Shown here in pieces: positions 42,941 through 52,591 of a stretch of 64,000 bases of DNA; the first letter of the stretch is position 1, and every line of letters begins with the position of its first letter. The position numbers and the translations under genes are program-made. This DNA comes from Mitragyna speciosa (Eukaryota > Streptophyta > Magnoliopsida > Gentianales > Rubiaceae): assembly GCA_024721245.1 (NCBI GenBank), contig CM045569.1, positions 9,803,355 to 9,867,354 on the forward strand, given 5' to 3'. The notes beneath the pieces were generated by a model, which worked only from the letters and a program-made list of their open reading frames with translations, was not told the origin of the DNA and made no database searches.

Positions 42941-43622
42941 TGATGCAATCCACCTCGATACCCTACATTAATCTCCTAATGGAAACCTTCACAACGATTG
43001 CCAACCATAGGGACAACCCTCTTAGGGATCATTCTTGTGTATCAATAGACAACCTAACCTCAATTCTACCTAAGAATTGAAACTAGTTTGAAGAAGATCC
43101 CAAACCCTAATCTCACGTGTTGGTTAGAACTCAAGATATCAAGCAAATTCAACGATTCACTCGAAAAATGCAAAAAACTCACCAAGAGAGAAAAAGAGGA
43201 AAACACTCGTTTGAAGTATTATTAATCATCCAAGTTATCAAACAATGATAATATCTAGCATTATATAGGCAAAAATACACAAAGTAACTAACACAAAAAG
43301 TCACCAATCTAATACAAGCGAAATAGCAAATTAAAATTTGAAAACAGTAAAGACTCGTACCGAATATGCTTTTATCTGTGACCCTAGATGCTCGTGGATA
43401 CCCCTTGCAGATAGGGTCACGAGGTCATTCTGTAATTCTTCTGCCTCCTTTTCGTGGGTGTACTCTTTTCAGCCATAGATGACCTTTTTTCCCAACCCTT
43501 CTTGCCCCTCTTGAGTGCCCCTAATTCTCCATTAAGGGTTGGTGGTGGCCTTTACTTAGGTAGTGCTCTTGAAATTACTTAAGACCTTGATCCACTTGAG
43601 CTTTGGTCACTTGTTTCGTATA
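42941..43622 (-). repeat. Element D 3' LTR (left side)
   Basis: It matches the other LTR from the TGATG start to TTGGTCACTTG.TTCG near the end. It is shorter by about 75 bp because of an internal difference around 43,350-43,400. Confidence 0.85.
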
Positions 43623-43899
43623 ATTTTCCTTCTCTTCAAGAAGATTCGTCCTCTAATTTGACTTTTTTATGTCTCCACCAAGAGGAATGTCAACAACCTG
43701 CAAGGAAGAAATGTTTCGAACACTTGGAATTTGGTTAGTATCATTCGCCTTTTCTAACTTTTTCTTCCCCTAGCTCGCCTCTAGCTCCTTGAACAACTTC
43801 ACATGATCCTTGTGGACTTCCAAAAGTGATAACGGAACCAATTTGATGTCCATCCCATGCCACACAAATGAATATTGATTCTTGAACTTGTCATACAAA

Positions 43900-44200
43900 C
43901 TTGGCGGTCAAACTGTCACAGATGCCTCCAATAGAAGATAACACACTCTCATTGGTGCCACGTCACAAATAACCTTTTCTTTGTAAACCCGAAGTGAGAA
44001 CTCGACCTCAACCTACTTGGTCACCCTAAACTCATCACTATCCTTCACCTATTGCAGTCGATATGGCTTAGGATGCTTCAATGTCTTCAACCCAAGCACC
44101 TTCACCAACAGGGAATTCACAATGTTGGCACAACTACCTGAATCAATGACAATACTGCATACCCTGTCATTAATGAGGCAGCGAGTGTGAAAAATTGACT
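43900..44200 (-). pseudogene. Element D protease remnant
   Basis: Minus-strand reading shows a V.DSGSC.N.VNSLLV-type active site with the DSG core, then LGLKTLKHPKPYRLQ, followed by a stop. This is the Ty3 protease pattern. No RT follows before the LTR. Confidence 0.7.
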
Positions 44201-44204
44201 CTCT

Positions 44205-45350
44205 CTATGAATCACCTCTATCATCCTTAGGTAGTTCCTCAAATGCCCTTTGTGTGAATAAAGCCTCTCTTTTGTCAGCTTCGTAGATAATAGGAGTTTC
44301 ATTATCACTACCTCCTTCTAATGGAGGCATCTTGTCATCATCTGAAGAAGCGCTCTCAATGTCACCATCCTCAAGTACAATCATGGTTTTGGCATTTGGA
44401 CACTGGGATACCACGTGATCATATCCCTGACACTTAAAGCACTGCATGTCACGAGTCTTCATAGGTACTTTTATCTCCCCTTTGCCTTCACCCATGCCTT
44501 CTTTTGGCTTGCTCAGGTCCCTTGGTCTCTTATCTCGGTCCCTCCTATCAAACGAACTAGACATCCTATGCAAAGAACTCACTCCACTTCTCCTCCTTGC
44601 TTTGAGTTGCTTCTTCATAGTCTCAACTCTTTGTACCAAATCATAAATGTCCATATAGTATTATAACTCCATCTTGTCTCGGATATCTTAGTTTAGACCA
44701 GCCAATAATCTTGCTATTATAGCCTCATGGTCTTCCACTACAGTTGCCCGAATCGTGGCTAACTCCATATCTTTGTAGTAGTCATCTACTATACGACCAC
44801 CCTGTGACATGGATTAGAGCCTTTGATGCAGCTCTTTGTAGTAGCGGCCAGGTACGAATCTCTTCCGCATGATAGTCTTTATCTTCTCCACACATCTCCT
44901 TTTGGTAGTGGCTAACTGATCCTATCACACACTTGCGTAGTCGGAGAACTCCATAGCAACCAACTTGACCTTCTTCTCTTAGGTGTAGTGGTGGTAATCA
45001 AATACATGTTCCACTTTTATTTGCCACTCCAAATAAAGCTCTAGATCGCTTCTACCTTAAAATGAAAAATTTTTATTTTTATGCTTCTCACATTGCCTTC
45101 ACGAGTCTGGTCACCTCTTTTATGTCTCCTCTCATGCTCCATTTCATCATTGGAATCCCCGAACTCATCCACTTGTCATCTCCTCTAATGAATTCAATGG
45201 CTACTCCTTGACCTCAAATGTGAGCGTCTCCTCTTCTCCATTTGTTCACATACAGCCTCAACTACATGTCTAATATCTTGCTAGATGCTAGCATTCAATG
45301 TGTCAGCCAAATCTTTGATGTCAAAAGCTTTAGACTCTCTCCGTTAGACA
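44205..45350 (-). pseudogene. Element D gag remnant
   Basis: The best frame (44,205-44,654) has RRRSGVSSLHRMSSSFDRRD, then the CCHC zinc knuckle CFKCQGYDHVVSQCPN (about 44,390-44,440), and an acidic stretch DGDIESASSDDD. Further upstream (to about 45,350) gag-like sequence continues with several stops. It is probably from a Ty3 chromovirus, judged by the knuckle and initiator-Met primer. Confidence 0.75.
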
Positions 45351-46011
45351 AAGTGAATTTTAGAGTGAAACGAATGAATTTGATGGAATAAGGGATATAG
45401 ACTCAATTAAGGCAAGAATTACTACGAAGAGAACACTACCCGACACTAACACTCACAATCCAAGACAAGAAAATTGGACAGAAAATTTCAGATGAATAGT
45501 AACACTGATGAACAATAACTCCGGCGTGAACAGTGTTCGATGAACAGTGATGCTTTTTTTTTTGTTTTAACAATGGTATGGGACTTTTGATTGTTTTTGT
45601 TAACGAATAGTCAACAAATCACAAAAAAAAGTCAACAAATCACAAAGATTCAATGACCCAATCAATAAAGAAACCAAAGACAAGAACTTTTTTGGGTTTC
45701 TAAATGTCCTGAATCAAAGATAGTACCAAGAACGCAAAGAAAATCGCAAAAAATGCAGGAATATTGCAAAATATTGAATTTAGAATGACAGCAACTACGA
45801 GGCAGCAATAAACCACAAGAATTATCACGAAAACACAATATCCCAAATCAATCGGAAACCCTAGGAATGGAATTAATCAAAGACAATAGAAAAAAAAAGC
45901 ACAAGAATTACTGTAAAAATTGACAAAAATAAAGAGAAAAGATATATCTAATCTCAAAGAATCGAAATTCTAGAGACTAATCAGGAAAATCTAATACCAA
46001 GAATCCAAAGA

Positions 46012-46023
46012 GCTCTGATACCA
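46012..46023 (-). promoter_or_regulatory. Element D primer-binding site (tRNA-iMet)
   Basis: The complement reads TGGTATCAGAGC, adjacent to the LTR edge at 46,026. Confidence 0.88.
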
Positions 46024-46025
46024 TT

Positions 46026-46784
46026 TGATGTGATCCATCTCGAGAACCCACATTAATCTCCAAACGAGAACCTTCACAACGATCACCAACCACAAGGACA
46101 ACCCTCCTAAGGATTGTTCTTGTGTATCAATAGACAACCTAACCTCGATTCTACCCAAGAATTGAAGCTAGTTTGAAGAGGATCCCAAACTCTAACCTCA
46201 CGTGTTGGTTAGAACTCAAGATGTCAAGCAGATTCAACGATTCACTCGAAGAATGCAAAAATCTCATCAAGAGAGAAAAAGAGGAAAACCCTCATTTGAA
46301 GTGTTATTAATCATCCAACTTATCAAACAACGATAATATCCAACTTTATACAGGCAAAAATACCCAAAATGACTAACATGCAAAATTACTATACTAAAAC
46401 AAGCAAAATAGCAAATTAAAATTCAAAAATAGCAAAGACTAACACAATCTGCCCATATCCACACCTGCTATCTGCGCATCGATTGCAGGCATGGATACAA
46501 CCAAAAACTTTGATTCTAGTGGTACTCGAATCTGCTTCGATCCGCTGCCCAATTCACGCGCTGATACCCTTTGTGGATAGGGTCAGAAGGTCATTCTGCA
46601 CTTCTTCTGCCTACCTCTCGTGGGCGTACTCCTTCTAGCCATAGATGGTCCCTAGCCCTTCTTGTCCCTCTTTGGTGCCCCTAATCCTCTATTAAGGATT
46701 GGTAGTGACCTTTGCTTAAGTGGTGCTCTTGAAATTACTTGAAGACCTTGATCCACTTGAGCTTTGGTCACTTGGTTCGCATCA
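46026..46784 (-). repeat. Element D 5' LTR (right side)
   Basis: It begins TGATGTGATCCATCTCG and ends GTTCGCATCA in plus orientation, and pairs with 42,941-43,622. Confidence 0.87.
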
Positions 46785-47262
46785 GTGGATTTCAGAATGC
46801 CAATGATCTTTTGATCAACTCAAGGAACATCTATCCTCAGCTACTAAAGAGACTTTATTTTTATATCTTGCAATGGTGCCCGAAGCCATTAGCACCGTCC
46901 TGGTCAAGAAAGACTCCAATATTCAATATCCCATTTACTCTGTTAGCCCGCATCAGAGACTAGAAATACTCTGGCCGAAATTAATTATTTGTTTAGTACA
47001 CACGACTCGATACTTGAAGTTCTATTTTTTGGCTTATCCAATTTGTGTTCGGACAAATCAGTCACTTCGGCAGATATTGACTAAGTCGAAGGCTTCAGGA
47101 AAGATGATGAAATGGGCTGTTGAGCTCAGAAAATATTATTTTTCGTATGAACCCCGTACATCCCTTCAAGCCCAGGCATTGGCAGATTTTATTGCTACAT
47201 TTACACCTGTCTCTTCATTCAATAAATCTTTTCGGTTGACATTTGGAAAAATTTTACAATAA
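46785..47262 (+). pseudogene. Element C RNase H remnant (after element D)
   Basis: The frame 46,873-47,262 reads MVPEAISTVLVKKDSNIQYP, TNQSLRQILTKSKASGKMMK, WAVEL and SLQAQALADFIATFTP. This is the RT-connected RNase H of Tat-lineage elements. The catalytic Asp box corresponding to TDQPLR in relatives reads TNQSLR, so one catalytic Asp appears replaced by Asn. The element's second RNase H and integrase do not follow. Confidence 0.75.
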
Positions 47263-47294
47263 CCTAGCCAAAGAAAACTATTACAAGAAGTTTC

Positions 47295-49790
47295 CTACTC
47301 TATTTCTGTTGGAGTTTCTTTGGCACTGGGTTTTGCTATTTTGGTTGTGGTGGCTATAGCATTCTCTTCTTTAGTTGGAGGAAGCTCTTCAACTACGAAT
47401 TCAGGAAGATGAGGCTCTGCAGTTGTTGGGTTTTTTGCCCAAGAAGGTTTATTAGTGACTACCTCTTTTTGAGGCTCTTCGGCAAACTTCATCACCATGT
47501 TTTTTAGACTTGGAGGCGGAGAGGCGTTCATCTGTTTAGTTCCAAAATCTTCCTAAAATCCTTCCAAGTCCTCTCCTCTCTTGAATCCTTCAGCTAGGCG
47601 ATTCACCAACTTTTCAACTCCAAGATAGTAGCCCTTATGCTCCTCAATATTCTCAATTTGATCATCGTGCATTATGTCTGCCATATCCTGGATCACTTTG
47701 GTGACCCCTAGCAGGTAGCATGGTTGTTAAGAAGGAGCATGTCATTTCCGAACTACTCCAAAGCTCTGAAGTTTTTTATTGCCTCTTCCCGAGCTGCTTG
47801 AATAGTTGCAACATATAGCTCGGATTCTTGGAAGAACTTAATTGCTTCTTCCCAAGCTGCTTGTATTTTTTGTCCCTCTGCCTTAGTCAACCTCTTTAGC
47901 TCCTTGGCGTTAGCATTCTCTAAGGACTTTGTCTTGGTCTCACAATTGATTAGAGCCTCTTCTCCGGCATTCATTGCCTTTATTCGAGCCTCCTCAGCCG
48001 AGTTGATGCTCAACTGGAGTTCCAATTTAGCCTACTTGGTCGCCTTTAGCAATTTTTGCAACTCTTCCACTTTGGCTTCCTTTAGCTTTTCCATTTCTTG
48101 AGCCCTTATAAGGAGCTCAGAAACTAAAGTATGAACCTAAAATTTTTTATTTTGTCAATTTACCGAAGTTATTATTGTAAAGAAAGTTAAAGATATTACT
48201 GAAGTACTTACCTTAGTTATTGAAATAGTTGTTCTGTTAGTTAATTGATTGAAATCTAGTAACTGGACCCATTTGACATCTTCGGGCAAATTAGCCTTTT
48301 GGAACAGTTCTTTGGCCACTCTACCTTCTTCGGCACAGTCAATTGGAACGAGATCCCACTGAGGCACAAAAGCTTCGCCTTATGTCCTCTTGCCCGAGAT
48401 GGACACTCTTCGGCTAGGAATAAGGAGAAGGCTGAGACTTGACTCTCTTTGCTCCTCGAGCATTTCCAATTGTTTGGCCCTTCCATGGTGGCCAATCCAC
48501 TTCAACCTCTCGAAGCCCTTCTAGCTCCCCTGCTAGTCCCTCAACCGAAGCATGGTCCGAAGCTATCCACAATAGGTGTTGGGCAGGAATAATCTGAACT
48601 TCGAGCTCAATTGGTATTGGTGGTAGCGAAGTTGAATTGGGAATTGGGCTAATTCCCGAGCTGGATGTCATCCTTTGTCTTTTAGACGGGCTAGCATCAC
48701 CCTCATCTCCTTGTTTTCTCCTTTTGCTTAAACCCCCACTTGACAATAAAAAGGAGAAATCAAATACTACAAAACAAAAAGAACGAAAATATTATTTAAT
48801 ATTCATCATAAAAAGAGTTAAGATAAAATTTTACCTTATCTTTTGAGCCGGGATGAGTATACGCAGTCGTCTTGAAAAACCCTAACTTGGCTCAGGCCTT
48901 CTTTTACTAACACCATCTCGGAAAAGTCCCATCAGTTTATGCAATAATTGCCTCAAAATTTGTTGAAATTCCCTCTCATGGATGGTTCCCAGAGAGGAGT
49001 CAAGAGCTTTGTTTGCTCCTCTCTACTAGAAACCCCTTGGAAAATATGCATCAGAGATGAAAAGAATCTAGTCTTTCAACCTTTAATAGAGAATGGGGAG
49101 TTTTTGGTTATCTTGGGAGCCCTACTTCGAGGGCTGAAGTAAAACCATCCTCTCTTTAAGGCATGCTTCTTATGGAGTAGAAACGCCCGAAGAGATCGAC
49201 TGTTACTGGGAAGCCCAGATGGTTGCACAATAGCTTGAAGCTTACCACATATCTAGTTGCGTTTGGGGCGAGCTGAGTGATTCTTGTCCCCCCAATGCCA
49301 TAACTCGGATGAATCTTGTGGTTAGCATTCTTATGCCTACTTCAAACTGATCTACATACACTACTATAGAATTTCGTGGTGGTTCATGAGCTCAGTCATT
49401 CTCGTCGGGAAAATATGTTCGATAATGATGGCAAAAGACATATTTTGTCTTCACTTGCTGAGCACGTTCCATTGTTAAAGTTGAGGCATACTTCAGAACA
49501 TCCCTAAAATAATCTTCGAGTAAGTTTTCCGAGCTAGTTGGCTCAATTACCCCCTTATCTACAGGAATGGGGGAATTTGGACTATAGATAGGAGACTCTG
49601 GAGTCTGGGCGGGAGATGTACTCTCATGGGAATTCCCTAGATCTTCTTCTGCTTGATATCTATAGCTTCAATTGTTTCTTCTCTGTGAGGTTCCACACTG
49701 GTTATCGCCTCCAAGCTCTGAGTCGAATCCTGAGGTCTTTTAGATTCGAGTCCGCCTACTCTCACCACTTTGGCGTGACTACCTATTGTA
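47295..49790 (-). pseudogene. Antisense spliced gene in element C (gypsy-type 'transposase' family)
   Basis: On minus, near 49,100-49,400, phrases like VVYVDQFEVGIRM and GWFYFSPRS appear. They match the 'putative gypsy-type transposon' domain that I recall as Pfam PF04195. Downstream exons are SKRRKQGDEGDASPSKRQRM (48,746 down), DLVPIDCAEEGRVAKELFQK (48,367 down) and a coiled-coil-rich, Ala/Glu/Lys-rich part (48,136-47,756). The last visible exon (47,531-47,295) ends at TAG. A canonical intron with GTAAGT donor and TTTTAG acceptor lies at 48,211-48,137, and another is likely near 48,836-48,760. Several stops interrupt the N-terminal part. The function of this antisense gene family is unknown. 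The upstream limit is approximate. Confidence 0.65.
48137..48211 (-). other. Predicted intron in the antisense gene
   Basis: Minus-strand sequence has AAG/GTAAGTACTTC at the 5' end and AAAATTTTAG/GTTCAT at the 3' end, 75 nt long. Splicing joins TTISITK to VHTLVSELLIRAQEMEKLKE, continuing the frame into the coiled-coil segment. Confidence 0.6.
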
Positions 49791-50181
49791 ACTGCTATAC
49801 TTACTTTTTATATATTAATTGTTGAATCTTTGGAATTAACTCTTCGGGATTTCTAGTTCTGCTCTTCGGGATCGCAAAGTATGACTTCAGAATTTCCAGA
49901 GCAAGGCGTTAAAAAGTGAAAAATGAGGCATGGTGACCCTTACTTGTACTGAAGGGTAGTCGAGTTGTCGTCTTGAAATTCAAAACGTCTACACCGACTC
50001 ACTTCTCTTTCTCATTACTTATTCTTTATTGTAGTGTTACAAAAGGGCACGTTAACCGCGTAATGTCTTTTGACCGTTTTTCATTTGAAATTTGTTTTAA
50101 ATTTTTGTCCTTATCGATAATGCACGACCTCCTATTGAGAGCACTAGTTCAAATCAAATTCATTTTACTGATTTGCTTCGA

Positions 50182-50195
50182 ACAGGGGAGCTTAA
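50182..50195 (+). promoter_or_regulatory. Element C polypurine tract
   Basis: ACAGGGGAGCTTAA precedes the 3' LTR; AGGGGAG is the purine core. Confidence 0.75.
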
Positions 50196-50676
50196 TGTAG
50201 GAACACGGCTAACTGAACTTCACGTTGGCTAGGTCAGAGCTCCACATTAGCTCGGCAACATTGTTCGGTCTATCAGCTTCCCTTTCACCTGAGAGTGTTT
50301 GACCCAGAATACATCAATCCTACCTGGCACTTTAGATTAGGACTTTGGGAAGCTCAATATACCTTCAGCTATTATTACATCTTCATTAATGTTGATACAT
50401 CTCCATTAAATATTTTGACACCAAGTACTCCTTTTGATAAGTGGATTTTCTTATCTCATATATGAACCTTTTATTTTTCATCAAGGAGGTATCCTATCTC
50501 TCTCTCATCTTTTGGAAAAGCATTCTCTTCTTCTTGGTCTCTTTTATTGCAATTCCTTTACTAACTTAAGTATTAGAACTTTTATGGGGATTAAATTCTC
50601 TTACATTTAAGCTTTCTTGTCTTGCAAGTCAATCTATTTGGCGCTTACGTGGAAAGCGGAAAATGAAGACTCTACA
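50196..50676 (+). repeat. Element C 3' LTR
   Basis: It begins TGTAGGAACACGGCTAACT and ends GAAGACTCTACA, followed by CATAC. It is alignable over its full length to 39,151-39,635 with many substitutions. Confidence 0.88.
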
Positions 50677-50681
50677 CATAC

Positions 50682-51121
50682 ATATATATATTTCCAAATT
50701 ATTTTACAATTTAATCTTTATTTCATTTTCACACATCAACTTAATCAAGTTAAATTCTGTTACAATTTATAATTTTTTAAACTAATGATGAAAGTTCATA
50801 TTACAATTCTATTTTATAAAAATCTACAATATTTCATTTCTAAAGATTCTAAGTATTAAAACTTAAAACACAGCAACATTCTAATGACCTATCGGTTGAA
50901 TTAACTCATACATTGGCTGAATCAGTAACCCACTAAGTTACCTTCTCCTCTGGGTTCTTGTTCAGGTGAGCTAATAACCATGGCTAAAAGACATCCTGTG
51001 AGACGCAAATTAAAAAGTAGGAAAATTATTGAATGAACAAGGAAATAATTCTTAATAACTAAGGCTAAAATACTACGAGACGCATCAAAGCATAATGTGA
51101 AAGCAGACATATTGTTTTAAC
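50682..51121. other. Non-coding stretch upstream of an NLR fragment
   Basis: Mostly AT-rich with no gene. About 51,065-51,121 (GAGACGCATCAAAGCATAAT) resembles 21,128-21,165 upstream of the right NLR. Confidence 0.55.
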
Positions 51122-51131
51122 TTTATGTAAT
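51122..51131. repeat. Target-site duplication of SINE, left copy
   Basis: TTTATGTAAT recurs at 51,258-51,267 directly after the SINE poly-A tail. Confidence 0.8.
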
Positions 51132-51257
51132 TAGGAACGACTTGTGGGTCGACTAGTTAAAACTTTATAGCTCCTCCCCAGAGGTGGGGTTTCAATTCCT
51201 ACCAACACTTTTCCCCGGACCTCATTGTAATAGAATAGGCTTCTTTAAAAAAAAAAA
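51132..51257 (+). mobile_element. tRNA-derived SINE (126 bp)
   Basis: It has a box A-like segment (TGGGTCGACTAG near 51,146) and a box B-like segment (GGTTTCAATTCC near 51,187-51,198), the two internal promoter parts of a tRNA gene. The tail CATTGTAATAGAATAGGC ends in an A-rich run. It is flanked by a 10-bp TSD. The paralogous upstream sequence near 21,175-21,195 (TTGTTCAACTTTTTGCAATC) shows the empty site. Confidence 0.72.
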
Positions 51258-51259
51258 TT

Positions 51260-51373
51260 TATGTAATCAATATATAAATGCTGCCTATACACCTGTGATA
51301 ATTTTTTTTTTTCTCTTATGTAATCAAAATATAAATGCTGCCTGCGCACCTGTGATAATTTTTTTTTCCCTCC
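51260..51373. repeat. 58-bp tandem duplication after the SINE
   Basis: TATGTAATCA.TATAAATGCT then GCC..C.CACCTGTGATAA and a poly-T run occur twice in tandem (51,260 and 51,318) with a few differences. The first unit starts in the SINE target-site copy. Confidence 0.8.
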
Positions 51374-51399
51374 TCTTCTTGTTTAAGCCAATGAAGAGA

Positions 51400-51502
51400 G
51401 GTCCTAGCACTATATTATTACAGTAATTCTTATAGTGCATTATTTCTAATACACGGACATTAACATCGCTAGATCTGATTCCAAATTTTCAATTGAGAGA
51501 TA
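51400..51502 (+). promoter_or_regulatory. Degenerate NLR upstream block
   Basis: It retains GCACTATATTATTACAGTAA, ACATTAACATCGC and GATTCCAAATTTTCAATTGA before the ATG at 51,503, the ordered phrases seen upstream of the other NLR copies, with a deletion in the middle. Confidence 0.5.
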
Positions 51503-51705
51503 ATGTATTTGGAAACTGCTTCAAGTTTTGATGAAATTTATGCTCTCTTGGAAAGGCAAACATGAATTTAGGGAATTCAAGAAGGCAATTGCGACGAGTA
51601 CTCCAGTGGTTTATGCCCAATAATGACTCTGCCGAATCATTTAATTCTGTGTGTGACATATCAAAAAACTTGACACAGATTGGATTTTTTCTTCATTTTA
51701 TACAT
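51503..51705 (+). pseudogene. Degenerate R1-type NLR N-terminal fragment
   Basis: ATG at 51,503 gives MYLETASSFDEIYALLERQ and a TGA after 20 codons. A second frame from 51,562 continues the family pattern: LRRVLQWFMPNNDSAESFNS, then VCDISKNLTQIGFFL, matching the RWFKTKKDYHELSNSVCD region of other copies. Similarity ends at about 51,705. It has frame breaks and no NB-ARC, so it is a dead fragment. Confidence 0.75.
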
Positions 51706-52189
51706 TTAAGAAAAATATTCTTTTCTTCACTAGCTTTTTTGGGGCATAATACATTTTATACTCTTTTAGGATTTAATTAATTTTCTACATACTATGTAAA
51801 ATGGAACAAAATCATTTCATTTGTTTAAAAAATGCCTCTTCGGCACATGTTATCATCCATTTCTGGAATTCATAGACTCCATAATCTAGCATGGCGCATT
51901 CTTTCTTTTTACAAGAAACCACCATTAACTAATTAGGCATCATTACTTACAGCACTGATTCAGGATCAGGTGATAACATTGGAAACAGATGCATGCCCAC
52001 TTGCACAAGTGGGTCTTAACTAATTACATTTTCTTAAGTAAATTTTAACCTAAGAAATTGTGAAAAAAAGCATCTTTAACCAAAAGAACGAAGGGTTTAT
52101 GTCATTTTATTTGTAACTATTATTTATGAGAGAGTTTGTTCAACTTTTTGTGATAAAATAATTGAGAACAGCCTGGTTGTGATATTTTT
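51706..52189. other. Non-coding stretch between two NLR fragments
   Basis: No gene is seen. From about 52,130 it is near-identical to 20,120 onward (GTTCAACTTTTTGTGATAAA), the distal part of the shared upstream region. Confidence 0.6.
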
Positions 52190-52392
52190 TTTTTCCCCTC
52201 TTATTGTTTCACGCAAGGGAATTGACAGCTACCAGTACCATACTATTACAATATTCCTAATTGCATATCATATCTGGCAATTCATTAATCCTACTACATT
52301 AACATCACTATATACTTTTATTTTCAATACTTGCTATATTTCCCTGCAAAGAAATCTTACTAAAGTGCGATCCAAATTGCTATCGAGAGATC
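52190..52392 (+). promoter_or_regulatory. Conserved upstream block of the 52,393 NLR fragment
   Basis: It is near-identical to 20,165-20,375 and ends at the ATG. The high similarity to the block and gene start at 20,376 points to a recent duplication of one from the other. Confidence 0.7.
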
Positions 52393-52591
52393 ATGGAGTC
52401 GGAAGCTCCTTCCAGTTTCGATCGCATTCATTCCGCTTTGAAGGAGCTGGAAACTCAATGTCGGGATAGAGGGCTGTCCCAGTAGCCACCCCGATGGTTC
52501 AAGACCAAAAAGGATTACGGTGAATTGTCCAATTCTGTGTGTGACGATATCAAACAACTTGGCACAGATTGGATTTTTTTGATAATATTTT
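52393..52591 (+). pseudogene. R1-type NLR N-terminal fragment cut by element E
   Basis: ATG at 52,393 opens MESEAPSSFDRIHSALKELE as at 20,376. Codon 31 is TAG where the 20,376 copy has TGG (SQW). Beyond the stop the frame continues the family sequence (PRWFKTKKDY, NSVCDDIKQLGTDWIF) until element E begins at 52,592, at the position of LIMF in the other copies. The downstream part of this copy may lie beyond the window on the far side of element E. Confidence 0.85.

Larger units (their letters stand above)
42941..46784 (-). mobile_element. Element D: gag-protease-only LTR element nested in C
   Basis: LTRs at 42,941-43,622 and 46,026-46,784 flank only about 2.4 kb. The orientation is minus: the initiator-Met primer site (complement at 46,012-46,023) adjoins the right LTR and a purine tract (complement near 43,623-43,640) adjoins the left one. 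Inside are gag and protease remnants but no RT or integrase, so it is a deleted, non-autonomous copy. Its insertion splits element C between RT and RNase H. Confidence 0.85.
39151..50676 (+). mobile_element. Element C: Tat-lineage Ty3 element, decayed, with antisense gene
   Basis: LTRs of about 485 and 481 bp (TGTARGAACACGG to CTCTAYA) are flanked by CATAT and CATAC, a 5-bp TSD with one change. Gag, protease, RT and the first RNase H domain can be recognised on the plus strand with many stops. A second RNase H and integrase are absent. The space before the 3' LTR holds a spliced antisense gene on minus, a feature of some Tat-lineage elements. Element D is nested at 42,941-46,784. Confidence 0.85.
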
